Origin: Thermophilibacter mediterraneus
GTDB taxonomy: Bacteria > Actinomycetota > Coriobacteriia > Coriobacteriales > Atopobiaceae
Assembly (NCBI RefSeq): GCF_900119385.1
Contig: NZ_FPKO01000008.1
Span: forward strand, 350,382 to 414,381
DNA length: 64,000 nt
Direction of reading: 5' to 3'
The notes beneath the pieces were generated by a model. The model did no database searches. It saw only the letters and a list, made by a program, of their open reading frames with translations, and was not told the DNA's origin. Positions within the stretch are counted from its first letter, which is position 1. Every line of letters starts with the position of its first letter. Below are positions 1-11,069 of this stretch, piece by piece. Position numbers and translations under genes: made by a program.

Positions 1-83
1 ACCGCCACATGGGGCGGGGGCGCCGCACGCCGCCCGCGCCGCCCCCGCCCCATGTGGCGGTTGCGTGCGAGCGCCCCGCGTAG

Positions 84-1160
<1,077 letters not shown>

Positions 1161-1179
1161 GACCGAGGGGAGAAGGACC

Positions 1180-1521
1180 ATGAGCTCCAGGCGGACCCTC
1201 GTCACCGGCTGCTACGGCCAGCTCGGCCGCGCCGTGCGCGCGCTGGCCGCGGCGCGCGGCGTCGCCGGCGACTTCGACTTCTGCGACATCGACACCTTCG
1301 ACATGGGCGACGCGGCGGCCTACGACGGCGTCGACTGGGACGCGTACGGCACGGTCATCAACTGCGGCGCGTTCACCGCGGTCGACGCGGCGGAGACCCC
1401 CGAGGGCCGCGTCAGCTGCTGGCGCGCCAACGCGACCGGCCCGAGCCGGTCATGTCGTAGAGGCCGTAGGGGGCGTCCGCGTCCAGCAGGTGGAAGATCG
1501 CGGCCGCCATCTGGTCGGTGA
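1180..1521 (+). pseudogene. rfbD: Truncated dTDP-4-dehydrorhamnose reductase (left arm copy)
   Basis: Only the first 89 residues are native RfbD, with the nucleotide-binding TGCYGQLG motif at 9-16. At base 1447 the reading frame leaves the gene and enters the antisense strand of the same gene, giving about 24 foreign residues before a stop at 1519-1521. The catalytic YxxxK and substrate-binding regions are missing, so it cannot be a working reductase. The break coincides with the fold point of the large inverted duplication. It therefore reflects that rearrangement or artefact and not ordinary mutational decay. Confidence 0.85.
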
Positions 1522-2098
1522 AGGTGAGGCGGCCCTCCTGGTCGTCGACCACGGTGACCCGCGCGAGCTCGCCGGAGGCCACGCGGTCGGAGAGGCCCCA
1601 CATGGTCCTCACGAAGTTCCTGCCGTCCCCGATGACCCAGGAGCTGCGCAGGATGTAGTGGCGCGGGCAGCCCATGACGGCGAGGTCGCCCGCAGCCTTG
1701 GACTGGCCGTAGACGGAGATCGGCGAGAGGGGTTCCTCCTCGTCGTGCAGCTCGCGCGTGCCGTCGAAGACGTAGTCGGAGCTCACGTGCACGAGGGTGG
1801 CGTCGTGCGCCGCGCACGTGCGGGCGAGCAGGCTCGGGCCGGTCGCGTTGGCGCGCCAGCAGCTGACGCGGCCCTCGGGGGTCTCCGCCGCGTCGACCGC
1901 GGTGAACGCGCCGCAGTTGATGACCGTGCCGTACGCGTCCCAGTCGACGCCGTCGTAGGCCGCCGCGTCGCCCATGTCGAAGGTGTCGATGTCGCAGAAG
2001 TCGAAGTCGCCGGCGACGCCGCGCGCCTCGGCCAGCGCGCGCACGGCGCGGCCGAGCTGGCCGTAGCAGCCGGTGACGAGGGTCCGCCTGGAGCTCAT
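1412..2098 (-). pseudogene. rfbD: dTDP-4-dehydrorhamnose reductase, C-terminus missing
   Basis: Reduces dTDP-4-keto-rhamnose to dTDP-L-rhamnose in intact form. This copy carries about 217 native residues: TGCYGQLG at 9-16, the SSDYVFDG motif, the YGQSK catalytic motif, and sequence up to the YDMTGSG region. It then crosses the fold point at 1447 and ends in about 11 foreign residues. Normal family members run to about 280-300 residues, so the last quarter is absent, and no complete rfbD exists in the window. Its start at 2098 has an AAGGACC-type site 19 bases after rfbB. If the fold is an artefact, the real gene continues off this assembly. Confidence 0.85.
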
Positions 2099-2117
2099 GG
2101 TCCTTCTCCCCTCGGTC

Positions 2118-3194
<1,077 letters not shown>

Positions 3195-3277
3195 CTACGC
3201 GGGGCGCTCGCACGCAACCGCCACATGGGGCGGGGGCGGCGCGGGCGGCGTGCGGCGCCCCCGCCCCATGTGGCGGT

Positions 3278-3404
3278 ACGTGGCATTTTCTGGCTTTGCG
3301 CGGGGGCCTCTCGCGCAGGAAACCCCAATGAGTGGGTATTGATTCACAGGCAGGACACGGGACGCCTCGTCCCGAGACCCGCGCAAAGCCAGAAAATGCC
3401 ACGT
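3278..3404. repeat. Perfect 27-bp inverted repeat
   Basis: Arms at 3278-3304 and 3378-3404 are exact reverse complements of 27 bases, starting ACGTGGCATTTTCTGG, around a 73-base centre that contains GTGGGTATTGATTC. It could form a long hairpin or cruciform between rfbB and rfbA. There is no T-run, so it is not an obvious terminator. Confidence 0.85.
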
Positions 3405-3579
3405 TTCCCGGCCGACTGGGTACTCCAGGGCTCGGAGAGGTCACGCGCCGAGGAAGGCCACCACCCAATCGTAGGGGGTTCGTCGCAAAAACGGCCTCTC
3501 GGAGTGACGCGAGTACCCAATCGCGGCGCCCTCCTGGCACCTCGCGCCCTCCCCCGACGTCGGTCGACCAAAATCGCCC

Positions 3580-3687
3580 GGAGGGCGGCCCGCAACGGGG
3601 AGCCAGCACCGGGGCGCGGCGCCGGAGGGCGGCCCGCAACGGGGAGCCAGCACCGGGGCGCGGCGCCGGAGGGCGGCCCGCAACGGG
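3580..3687. repeat. 44-bp tandem repeat, 2.5 copies
   Basis: A 44-base unit beginning GGAGGGCGGCCCGCAACGGG occupies 3580-3623 and 3624-3667 without difference, with a 20-base partial copy at 3668-3687. It lies just downstream of the rfbA stop and shows no coding signal. Confidence 0.9.
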
Positions 3688-3763
3688 CGGGAGAGAAGGA
3701 CGCGGGGCCGCCCCCGCGCCCCGGCAGGGAGCCGGGCGCCGGACAGCCCCGCGTCCGCCCGGG

Positions 3764-4666
3764 CTAGTCGCGGTAGGGGCGGTCGGGCGCGATCTTGCCC
3801 TCGGCGACGGTGCGCAGATGCGCGCCGTAGTTGGACTTCCCGTAGCGCTCGGCGCACTCGAGCAGGCGCTCGCGGGAGACCCAGCCGTTCTCGTAGGCAA
3901 TCTCCTCGGGCACGCTGACGGGCAGGTCCTGCGCGGTCTCCACCGTGCGGACGAACTGAGAGGCCTCGAAGAGGCTCTCCATGGTGCCGGTGTCGAGCCA
4001 GGCGTAGCCGCGCCCGAGCGTCACCACGTCGAGGCTTCCGTCCTCGAGGTACATGCGGTTGAGGTCGGTGATCTCGTACTCGCCGCGGGCGGAGGGCTCG
4101 ACGGCGGCGGCGAGGTCGCTCACGCGCTCGTCGTAGAAGTACAGGCCCGTGACCGCGTAGCTGCTCTTGGGGTGCGCGGGCTTCTCCTCGATGGAGATGG
4201 CGTTGTAGTTCTCGTCGAACTCCACGACGCCGAAGCGCTCGGGGTCGTCCACGCGGTAGCCGAAGACGGTGGCGCGCCCGCGCTCCGCGTTCGCGGCGGC
4301 GCGGCGCAGGTGGCGCGAGAGCCCGTTGCCGTAGAAGATGTTGTCGCCGAGCACCAGGGCGCAGGCGTCGCCGCCGACGAACTCGCGCCCGATGACGAAG
4401 GCCTGGGCGAGGCCGTTGGGCACGGGCTGCTCCGCGTAGGAGAGCGAGACGCCGAAGTCGGAGCCGTCACCGAGCAGGCGCTCGAAGTTGGGGAGGTCGG
4501 CCGGCGTCGAGATGATCAGGATGTCGCGGATGCCCGCCAGCATGAGGGTGGAGAGCGGGTAGTAGACCATCGGCTTGTCGTAGACGGGCAGCAGCTGCTT
4601 GCTCGTGACCGTGGTCAGCGGGTAGAGACGGGTGCCGGACCCGCCGGCGAGGATGATGCCCTTCAT
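3764..4666 (-). CDS. rfbA: Glucose-1-phosphate thymidylyltransferase
   Basis: Makes dTDP-glucose from dTTP and glucose-1-phosphate, the first step of dTDP-rhamnose synthesis. The 300-residue product matches the family length. It begins MKGIILAGG and carries the nucleotidyltransferase loop [11 protein letters not shown] at 8-18, plus EKPAHPKS and the VTGLYFYD segment typical of RmlA. The ATG at 4666 is preceded by GGGAGG, and the longer open frame upstream has no family similarity. Its neighbours are a GtrA-like gene upstream and, across a repeat region, rfbB and rfbD downstream. Together they feed rhamnose to a surface polysaccharide. Confidence 0.95.
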   Translation of the reverse strand: MKGIILAGGSGTRLYPLTTVTSKQLLPVYDKPMVYYPLSTLMLAGIRDILIISTPADLPNFERLLGDGSDFGVSLSYAEQPVPNGLAQAFVIGREFVGGDACALVLGDNIFYGNGLSRHLRRAAANAERGRATVFGYRVDDPERFGVVEFDENYNAISIEEKPAHPKSSYAVTGLYFYDERVSDLAAAVEPSARGEYEITDLNRMYLEDGSLDVVTLGRGYAWLDTGTMESLFEASQFVRTVETAQDLPVSVPEEIAYENGWVSRERLLECAERYGKSNYGAHLRTVAEGKIAPDRPYRD

Positions 4667-4789
4667 GGGTTGCCTCCCAGGAGATGCCGAGAAAAACGTC
4701 TCGTCCATCATACGACAGCGCGCCGGGGAGCGGCGGCGGTGACGGCGCCCGGTCGCGCGACCGCGCCCGACGGGCCCGCCCCGCGGCAC

Positions 4790-5200
4790 CTACCTGGCCT
4801 CGAGCCAGCGCTTGCGGCTCACGAAGTTCCACACCGCCACCACGACGGTGGCGACGAGCTTGGTCACGGTCACCGCCACGGCCCCGTCCCCGAGGGCGGC
4901 CGTGCCCGCCCAGATCACCGCCGAGTTGATGCCGAGCCCGATGACCGAGAGGGCCACGAAGATGACGAGCTCGCGGCGGCGCGAGAGGTCGTCGCGTCGC
5001 TCGAAGACGAAGTGCATCGACGCGACGTAGTTGAACAGTAGCGACACGACGAACGAGACCACCGACGAGGGCAGCGGGTCCCATCCCACCACCTGCGAGA
5101 GCAGCATGAGGATGCCGTAGTCGATGACGAACGCCACCGCGCCCACGACGCCGAACTTGAGGAACTGCTCAACGAGCGCCCTGAACCCCACCTTCGCCAC
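4790..5200 (-). CDS. GtrA-like polytopic membrane protein
   Basis: A 136-residue protein with four hydrophobic segments, roughly residues 14-36, 42-62, 75-96 and 103-125. Conserved features include the early FLKFGVVGAVAFVID stretch and the closing NFVSRKRW. This is the GtrA family, small membrane proteins thought to move or hold polyprenyl-linked sugars in polysaccharide or teichoic acid glycosylation. It lies 123 bases upstream of rfbA in the same direction, which fits a role in envelope sugar assembly. The actual substrate is not evident. Confidence 0.85.
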   Translation of the reverse strand: MAKVGFRALVEQFLKFGVVGAVAFVIDYGILMLLSQVVGWDPLPSSVVSFVVSLLFNYVASMHFVFERRDDLSRRRELVIFVALSVIGLGINSAVIWAGTAALGDGAVAVTVTKLVATVVVAVWNFVSRKRWLEAR

Positions 5201-5254
5201 CTTTCACGATGGGCGACGCGACGCCGGCGACGTCTCCGCGCCGACAGACAGCAA

Positions 5255-5282
5255 GAGGGGCCCGCGTGAGCGAGCCCCTCCC
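5255..5282 (-). terminator. Possible terminator downstream of the cold-shock gene
   Basis: GAGGGGC and GCCCCTC arms flank a short loop just beyond the cold-shock stop codon. The minus strand continues with a weak T-containing tail (CTTGCTGT). The stem is plausible but the U-tract is poor. Confidence 0.45.
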
Positions 5283-5302
5283 AAGTCGCCCGAGTAAACG
5301 GA

Positions 5303-5506
5303 CTAGAGCTTGCGGACGTTGGAAGCCTGGAGCTTGCCGTTCTGGCCGGTGGTGATGTCGAACTCGACAGCCTGGCCCTCGTCCAGCGTCTTGAAGCCGT
5401 CCATCTGGATCTCGGAGTAGTGGACGAACAGGTCGTCGCCGTCCTCACGAGAGATGAAGCCGTAGCCCTTGTCCGGGTTGAACCACTTGACAGTACCCTG
5501 TGCCAT
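5303..5506 (-). CDS. Cold-shock domain protein
   Basis: A 67-residue single cold-shock domain that binds single-stranded RNA or DNA and acts as an RNA chaperone. RNP1 (KGYGFIS) is at about residues 13-19 and RNP2 (DLFVHYSEI) at about 25-33. The size is standard for CspA-type proteins. The ATG at 5506 is preceded by AGAAAGG. The long leader has a TATCAT -10-like box at 5584-5589 and two small hairpins (5525-5538 and 5564-5576), a structured 5' UTR of the kind these genes often carry. Its role is independent of the polysaccharide genes around it. Confidence 0.95.
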   Translation of the reverse strand: MAQGTVKWFNPDKGYGFISREDGDDLFVHYSEIQMDGFKTLDEGQAVEFDITTGQNGKLQASNVRKL

Positions 5507-5583
5507 GTCGTGCCTTTCTTTCTCTGCCCCGCGGGGCAAAAGCTGCGCTCGCGCGCGATACCCGTGGCGTTGCCACAGGGGAT

Positions 5584-5589
5584 ATGATA
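5584..5589 (-). promoter_or_regulatory. Putative cold-shock gene -10 element
   Basis: On the minus strand the context reads GGGGTATCATA, with TATCAT about 78 bases before the start codon. The same GGGGTATCAT string precedes metK (10930-10935), suggesting a shared promoter style. No clear -35 was found. Confidence 0.4.
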
Positions 5590-5673
5590 CCCCGACACCG
5601 CCCCTCCATCCGCGACAATCCGCTGGGGGACAAAACAGCACCGCCCGTCCGCGCCGGGCGCGCGGGCCGAGGC

Positions 5674-6735
5674 CTAGCCGCGCGGGCAGCCGGCGCGCTC
5701 GGCGAGGCGCCGCACGAGCGAGCCCGCGCCCTTCTCCTGGACGCGCCACGCAGCGGCCATGGCCGTGCGCGCCGCGCGCGAGCGGCAGGTGCGGTAGCAG
5801 GCAAAAAGCGTCATCCGGCGGGTCGCCCGCGGCAGGGGCATGGCCGCCACCTCGTCGCGGGACCAGTACCTCGAGAGGATCTCGCGCAGGCCCTCCGCCA
5901 CGGGAAGGTAGGCGCCGTCATCGAGCTTGAGGGCGTCGTACAGCGAGAAGCCCATGCAGAACCCCACCATCTCCGGCGCGTGCGCGCCGAGGATGCCCTC
6001 GCCGTCCCAGTCGGCGAGGATGCGCTCGAGGACCCGGTTGTGCGCGAGCATCTTGGCGCCGAAGTCGGCGGAGAGGGCGCTCATGAGGGACCCCTCCCGG
6101 CCGACGCGGTACTCGTAGAGACGGTCGGACACGAGCGCGGTGCGACGGGATCGGGGGTACACCGCGAAGCAGAAGACCTGGTCCTCGCCGAAGCGCACGC
6201 CCTCGTCGAACAGGACTCCCCTCGCCTCCAGGAAGTCGCGGCGCAGCGCGATGCGCCACGCGAACGGGCGGGCGCTCTCCCTGAGCAGCAGGTCCATCGA
6301 GAAGCCCTCGTAGATGACGTCGCGCGGGCTCAGCGACTCGAGCATCCACGCGGGGCAGGCCGCCTCGTCCGGGAAGCAGCGCGCCCCGTAGACCATCGCG
6401 TCGGCGCCGGTGCGGTCGAGCACCTCGACGATGCGCCCGCACGCCCCGGGCGCGAGGCGGTCGTCGGAGTCGAGGAAGCACACGTAGTCGCCGCGCGCGG
6501 CGCGGATGCCGGCGTTGCGCGCGCTCGAGAGACCGCCGTTTCGCTGGTCGACCACGCGCACCCGGGCGTCGCGGCGCTCCCATGCCGAGAGGATCTCCCG
6601 CGAGCCGTCCGTGGAGCCGTCGTTGACGCAGACGACCTCGAAGTCGCCGAAGTCCTGCCTGGCGACAGACGAGAGGCACTCGTCGAGGTACTTCTCGACG
6701 TTGTAGACGGGGACGACGACGGTGAGGCGGCTCAT
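5674..6735 (-). CDS. Family 2 glycosyltransferase
   Basis: A 353-residue GT-A fold inverting glycosyltransferase. The N-terminal [20 protein letters not shown] at 38-45 and metal-binding LDSDD at 88-92 are clear. It transfers a sugar from an NDP-sugar to an unidentified acceptor, probably on a lipid-linked polysaccharide intermediate at the inner membrane face. The start at 6735 overlaps the stop of the upstream glycosyltransferase by ATGA, so the two are translationally coupled. The roughly 240-residue C-terminal part resembles other capsule-type GT2 enzymes but does not reveal donor specificity. Confidence 0.9.
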   Translation of the reverse strand: MSRLTVVVPVYNVEKYLDECLSSVARQDFGDFEVVCVNDGSTDGSREILSAWERRDARVRVVDQRNGGLSSARNAGIRAARGDYVCFLDSDDRLAPGACGRIVEVLDRTGADAMVYGARCFPDEAACPAWMLESLSPRDVIYEGFSMDLLLRESARPFAWRIALRRDFLEARGVLFDEGVRFGEDQVFCFAVYPRSRRTALVSDRLYEYRVGREGSLMSALSADFGAKMLAHNRVLERILADWDGEGILGAHAPEMVGFCMGFSLYDALKLDDGAYLPVAEGLREILSRYWSRDEVAAMPLPRATRRMTLFACYRTCRSRAARTAMAAAWRVQEKGAGSLVRRLAERAGCPRG

Positions 6736-7916
6736 GCGGCGGCGCCCCGCCCGTCGATGCGGCGCACCGAGCGCCCGAAGAGCCTGAACCACGCGATGCG
6801 CGCGACGAGCGGCACGCCGCCCATGCGCAGGTAGCGCGCGAGGGTGCCGAGGGCGCCGGGCCGCGCGGCGTAGCGCAGGCGGCAGTAGGCGGCGGGGTCG
6901 GCCACGAGCGCGTCGAGCTCGGCGGCAGCGGCGGGCTCGAAGAGCGCGGGGTCCACGAGGCCCTCGGAGCGGATGCGGCGGAACTCCCCCGCCGCGCGCT
7001 CGGCGAAGGGCCCGCGCAGCTCGGGAGCCAGGCGGTCGAGGTTCCAGAGGTAGCTGTCGAGCCGCATGCGCGCGAGGATCCGCAGCAGCTCGGCCCCCTC
7101 CGCTCCCCCGCGGCCGCGCGCGAACTCCTCCATCGAGGCGTACTCGTCGCAGATGCAGAAGGCCTTGCCGGCGCTGTTGACGGAGGACTGCTCGTTGTCC
7201 TGGCGGTAGTTCAGGACGGGCTCCGAGAGGAACGCGACGCTGCGGGCGGACGCCCAGACCTTGAAGCTGAAGCCGCAGTCCTGGTAGGAGGCGCCGGGCG
7301 TCTCCAGGAAGCGGACCCCGGAGCGCTCGAGGAACTCGCGCCGGTAGAGCGCCGACCAGATGGAGGGCTTGCGGAAGAAGACGGCGAGGTCGTCGAGGGG
7401 GGCGAGGACGCGGGAGGCCTCCCGGTCGTCGACGATGCCGAAGCGCTCGCGGCGCTCGGACGGGCGCGACCAGAAGAGGTAGAAGTCGGCCTTCACGACG
7501 TCGGCCCCCGTGCGCTCGGCCTCGGCGTGGAGCAGCTCGAGCGCGCCGGGCTCGAGGAAGTCGTCGGACTCGAGGATGGCCACGTAGCGACCGCGCGCGG
7601 AGTCGAGGCCGCGGTTCATGGAGGCGCCGTAGCCGGAGTTGGGCTTGTCGATCACGCGGAACCGCGCGTCGGCGTCGAGGAAGCGCTGGACGATGGCGCG
7701 CGAGGCGTCGGTCGATCCGTCGTTCACGCAGATTGCCTCGAAGTCGGCGAAGGTCTGCCCCGCGAGGGAGGACAGGCACCGCTCGAGGTACTTCTCGACG
7801 TTGTAGATGGGAACGAGGACGGAGACCTCGGGGACGCCCCGCGCGCCGTCGGGCACGGAGGGGCGCGGAGGGGCGGCGGCCGCCTGCCCCTGAGGGACCG
7901 GGCTGGTCTGTGCCAT
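6732..7916 (-). CDS. Family 2 glycosyltransferase
   Basis: A 394-residue GT2 enzyme with an Ala/Pro-rich leader of about 28 residues. It has VSVLVPIYNVEKYL from 31, NDGSTD at 65-70 and a LESDD motif at 115-119 in place of the usual DXD. The same ESDD form is common in LPS and capsule transferases that add hexoses. It starts 8 bases after the third glycosyltransferase and overlaps the next gene by 4 bases, so three transferases form one operon. Donor and acceptor are unknown. Confidence 0.9.
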   Translation of the reverse strand: MAQTSPVPQGQAAAAPPRPSVPDGARGVPEVSVLVPIYNVEKYLERCLSSLAGQTFADFEAICVNDGSTDASRAIVQRFLDADARFRVIDKPNSGYGASMNRGLDSARGRYVAILESDDFLEPGALELLHAEAERTGADVVKADFYLFWSRPSERRERFGIVDDREASRVLAPLDDLAVFFRKPSIWSALYRREFLERSGVRFLETPGASYQDCGFSFKVWASARSVAFLSEPVLNYRQDNEQSSVNSAGKAFCICDEYASMEEFARGRGGAEGAELLRILARMRLDSYLWNLDRLAPELRGPFAERAAGEFRRIRSEGLVDPALFEPAAAAELDALVADPAAYCRLRYAARPGALGTLARYLRMGGVPLVARIAWFRLFGRSVRRIDGRGAAA

Positions 7917-7924
7917 CGTCCCCC

Positions 7925-9022
7925 CTAGTCCTCGGGCATGTGACGGCCGGTCACGTGGTTGAAGGCACTCTCGAGCACGAAGGCCGGGCCCTCGGCCGCC
8001 AGCGAGTAGCGCAGCTCAGAGAGCAGGTACGGCAGGCCCGAGGGCTCGGGCAGCCCGCGCCAGTGCGCGAAGAAGCGCTTGTGGTGCGGGGAGATGCGCG
8101 GCGCGCGCTCGACGACGCCCGGGTCCATGAGGGAGACCATCCGCTCGATGCGCTCGACCACGAGCGGGTTGGTCGCGCCGTCGTCGTACATGGCGCCCTC
8201 GGCGTAGTTGAACCCGCGCACGTAGTGGCTCGCGAGGATGCCCTCGTCGGTGACCCCGAGCTCGCCCATGATCTCGAGCATGGTCTCCCAGCGCTCGAAG
8301 GGGCGCGTGACGGCGTCCGCGGTCTTGTGGTTGCGCGTGGACCCGGGGAGGTCGCAGCGGTAGTTGTAGTACGCGCGGTCGAGGTAGAGGATTGAGCGCG
8401 CCTGGCACATGGTCTCGACGAGGAAGGGGTTGTCGGCCCAGCCCGCGCCCGGGTACTCCGGGAAGCGGACGTTGTGCTCGGACAGGAAGTCGCGCCGGTA
8501 GATCGCCGACCAGATCGAGGGGTGGTGCTCGATGAGCTCGGGGTGCTCGGCGAGCGCGAAGGGGCGCTCGGAGGTCGCGAGCTTGCCCTTGAGGCTCGAG
8601 GCGTGGGGGTGCTGGCGCTTGGGGTCGTCCCAGCGGACGATGTCGGTCCAGGGCGTCTTCACGATGTCGATGGGCTCGTCGAAGCGCGAGGCGAGCTCGA
8701 GCATGTCGGCGTACATCCCCGGCTCAATCCAGTCGTCGGGCTCGATGATGGAGACCCAGCGGCCCTGGGCGAGGCTCAGCCCGAGGTTGCAGCCCTGGCC
8801 GTAGCCCCCGTTGGGCTTGTCGACCAGGCGCACCCGGGGGTCGCGGGCGGCGTGGGCGCAGATGATCTCGCGCGACCCGTCGGTCGAGCCGTCGTTGATG
8901 CAGAGGACCTCGATGTCCCGGTGCGTCTGCACCTCGATGCTGTCGAGACACTGGTCGAGGAACTTCTCGACGTTGTAGATGGGCACGATGACGGAGACGA
9001 GCGCCTGGGAGTCGTCACGCAT
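7925..9022 (-). CDS. Family 2 glycosyltransferase
   Basis: A 365-residue GT2 enzyme and the first gene of the three-transferase operon. Motifs are VSVIVPIYNVEKFL (9-22), NDGSTDGS (43-50), and IEPDD (93-97) at the metal-binding position. The ATG at 9022 has a strong GGAGGAAG site; the open frame upstream runs through a hairpin array and is not coding. It shares the body pattern of the downstream gene, including SIWSAIYRRDFL and the Y-N-YR motif, so the two probably arose by duplication. It likely helps build the same rhamnose-containing surface glycan as rfbA and rfbB. Confidence 0.9.
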   Translation of the reverse strand: MRDDSQALVSVIVPIYNVEKFLDQCLDSIEVQTHRDIEVLCINDGSTDGSREIICAHAARDPRVRLVDKPNGGYGQGCNLGLSLAQGRWVSIIEPDDWIEPGMYADMLELASRFDEPIDIVKTPWTDIVRWDDPKRQHPHASSLKGKLATSERPFALAEHPELIEHHPSIWSAIYRRDFLSEHNVRFPEYPGAGWADNPFLVETMCQARSILYLDRAYYNYRCDLPGSTRNHKTADAVTRPFERWETMLEIMGELGVTDEGILASHYVRGFNYAEGAMYDDGATNPLVVERIERMVSLMDPGVVERAPRISPHHKRFFAHWRGLPEPSGLPYLLSELRYSLAAEGPAFVLESAFNHVTGRHMPED

Positions 9023-9548
9023 GCAGCTTCCTCCGGAGGTAGGGGTCGAATGGGGCGCTCCCATAATAGCGCCTCTCGCGGACGTGCAGAAAAAGACCCG
9101 CATTGCCGGGGCGCGGGTGCAGGGGGTGCGGGCGCGGGGGCGGGGTCGTCGAGTGCGCGGCGTTTCCCATGGCGGCGCGCGCACTCGGCGGGGTTCCTGT
9201 CCGCGTGGACAACAACGGGCTCGAGTGCGCGGTGGCCTGCGCGCACTCGGCGGGGTTCCTGTCCGCGAGGACGACAACGGGCTCGAGTGCGCGCTCTTTC
9301 CCATGGCGGGGCGCGCACTCGGCGGGGTTCTTGTCCGCACGGACACGAAAGGGCTCGAGTGCGCGGTGGCCTGCGCGCACTCGGCGGGTTTCCTGTCCGC
9401 GCGGACGACAACGGGCTCGAGCGCGCGGTGGCCGGCGCGCACTCGGCGGGATTCCTGTCCGAACGGACACAAATAGGCTCGAGTGCGCGCTAACCGGCGC
9501 GCACTCGAGCCCATCGCCTCCGCGCCCGGCGCGCGGGCGCCCCCGGCG
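9023..9548. other. Intergenic region holding a hairpin array
   Basis: 526 bases between the glycosyltransferase operon and the metK stop. Apart from the leader of the transferase operon (9023-9110), nearly all of it is the tandem array described at 9147-9512. The overlapping open frames on both strands translate the repeat and are not taken as genes. Confidence 0.75.
9147..9512. repeat. Tandem array of ~62-bp hairpin units
   Basis: Units beginning GCGCACTCGGCGGG start at 9179, 9241, 9313, 9375, 9437 and (partial) 9499, so the spacing is 62 bases with one 72. Each unit can fold: GCGCACTCG near its start pairs with CGAGTGCGC near its end, and an inner GTCCG pairs with CGGAC. The links between hairpins are GGTGGCCT-like, except for a longer one containing TTTCCCATGG. 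It sits between the transferase operon promoter and the metK terminus. Spacers are not unique sequence, so it is not a CRISPR. Confidence 0.9.
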
Positions 9549-10832
9549 CTAGCCCAGCTCCCCCACCGCGGCGCGCAGCTCCTCGGTGCGGTCGCAGCGC
9601 TCCCAGGTGAACTCGGGGAGCTCGCGGCCGAAGTGGCCGTAGGCCGCGGTCTTCTCGTAGATGGGGCGGCGCAGGTCGAGGTCGCGGATGATGGCGCCCG
9701 GACGCAGGTCGAAGACGCGCGTCACGGCCTCCACGATCTTCTCGTCCGCCACCGCGCCGGTACCGAAGGTGTCCACCATCACCGAGAGCGGGTGGCTCAC
9801 GCCGATGGCGTAGGCGAGCTGTATCTCGCAGCGCCTCGCCAGGCCGGCGGCCACCACGTTCTTGGCCACCCAGCGCGCGGCGTAGGCCGCGGAGCGGTCG
9901 ACCTTGGTGCAGTCCTTGCCGGAGAAGCACCCGCCGCCGTGACGCCCCATGCCGCCGTAGGTGTCCACGATGATCTTGCGGCCGGTGAGGCCGGTGTCGC
10001 CCATGGGGCCGCCCACCACGAAGCGACCGGTGGGGTTCACGTAGACGTCGGCGCCGTGCCACTCGATGCCCACCGCGTCCATGACGGGGGCGATCACGTA
10101 GTCGACCATGTCCGCCTTGATGGTGGACATGTCCTCGATGGCGGCGTCGTGCTGCGTGGAGACCACGATGGCGGTGACCTCGACGGGGCGGTCGTCCTCG
10201 TAGCGCACGGTCACCTGGGTCTTGCCGTCCGGGCGCAGGTAGGGGACCTGGCCGTTCCTGCGCACCTCGGCGAGGCGCTCCGCCATGCGGCTCGCCAGGT
10301 AGTGCGGCATCGGCATGAGGACGGGGGTCTCGTCGGTGGCGTAGCCGAACATCATGCCCTGGTCGCCGGCGCCCACGAGGTCGATCGGGTCGGTGGCGCG
10401 ACCGGCCTGGGCGTCGAAGGACTCGTCGACGCCGGCCGCAATGTCGGGGCTCTGCTCGTGGATCATGTTGATGACGCCGCAGGTGTCCGCGTCGAAGCCG
10501 TACTTGGCGCGGTCGTAGCCGATGCGGCGGATGACGTCGCGGGCGATCGTCTGGACGTCGAGGTAGGCCTCGGTCCGGACCTCTCCGGCCACGACGACCG
10601 TGCCCGTGGTCACGAAGGTCTCGCAGGCGCAGCGCACGTTGTCGACGTTGGCGGGCACGCCGGAGGGCGAGACGTAGCCGGCGGCCTGGAGCTCGGCCTC
10701 CTTGGCGAGCAGGGCGTCCAAGATGGCGTCCGAGACCTGGTCGCAGATCTTGTCGGGGTGGCCCTCCGTCACGCTCTCCGAGGTGAAGAGGTAGCTGCGG
10801 GGGGACGCGATGGAACGATCGAGCTGGGACAT
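9549..10832 (-). CDS. metK: S-adenosylmethionine synthetase
   Basis: Makes S-adenosylmethionine from methionine and ATP in the cytoplasm. The 427-residue product has the N-terminal [11 protein letters not shown], the central [12 protein letters not shown] and the [19 protein letters not shown] signature that holds the phosphate-binding loop. The ATG at 10832 follows an AAGGAA site; the longer frame start has no support. It is monocistronic, with a leader of about 90 bases containing a strong hairpin and a TATCAT -10-like box. No recognisable SAM riboswitch was found in that leader. Confidence 0.97.
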   Translation of the reverse strand: MSQLDRSIASPRSYLFTSESVTEGHPDKICDQVSDAILDALLAKEAELQAAGYVSPSGVPANVDNVRCACETFVTTGTVVVAGEVRTEAYLDVQTIARDVIRRIGYDRAKYGFDADTCGVINMIHEQSPDIAAGVDESFDAQAGRATDPIDLVGAGDQGMMFGYATDETPVLMPMPHYLASRMAERLAEVRRNGQVPYLRPDGKTQVTVRYEDDRPVEVTAIVVSTQHDAAIEDMSTIKADMVDYVIAPVMDAVGIEWHGADVYVNPTGRFVVGGPMGDTGLTGRKIIVDTYGGMGRHGGGCFSGKDCTKVDRSAAYAARWVAKNVVAAGLARRCEIQLAYAIGVSHPLSVMVDTFGTGAVADEKIVEAVTRVFDLRPGAIIRDLDLRRPIYEKTAAYGHFGRELPEFTWERCDRTEELRAAVGELG

Positions 10833-10884
10833 GTTTCCTTCTTTCGCTCTCGGGGCGGCCGTTACCATTCCGCCCGGAACCTGA

Positions 10885-10926
10885 TGCGCCCGGGCCGGCG
10901 CGCTGGGGGCGCGAGGCTCGGGCGCA
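10885..10926 (-). promoter_or_regulatory. Hairpin in the metK leader
   Basis: TGCGCCCG at 10885-10892 pairs with CGGGCGCA at 10919-10926, with further GC-rich pairing inside. It lies between the likely start of transcription and the metK Shine-Dalgarno site. It may affect metK expression, but it does not show the conserved core of any SAM riboswitch I know. Confidence 0.5.
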
Positions 10927-10929
10927 TAG

Positions 10930-10935
10930 ATGATA
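10930..10935 (-). promoter_or_regulatory. Putative metK -10 element
   Basis: TATCAT within GGGGTATCAT on the minus strand, the same ten bases as upstream of the cold-shock gene. It would place transcription start about 90 bases before the metK ATG. Confidence 0.4.
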
Positions 10936-11069
10936 CCCCATGGGAACGGGCGTCAGACCTCCCCCGCGACAACGCCACACGCCCGCCACGACGCCGCGGG
11001 CGAAGCCCGGGACGGGGCTCGGAGACGGCCCCGACGGGCGAGAAGAACCTCGGGTCGGGACGCACGGGC

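Noticed and set aside
9147-9512. Possible CRISPR array
   Set aside because: The whole 62-base unit repeats, including what would be spacers, and each unit is an extended palindrome. There is no unique spacer sequence and no cas genes nearby.
10833-10935. SAM riboswitch before metK
   Set aside because: The leader is only about 90 bases and shows a single GC hairpin. None of the conserved SAM-I to SAM-IV core motifs could be recognised.
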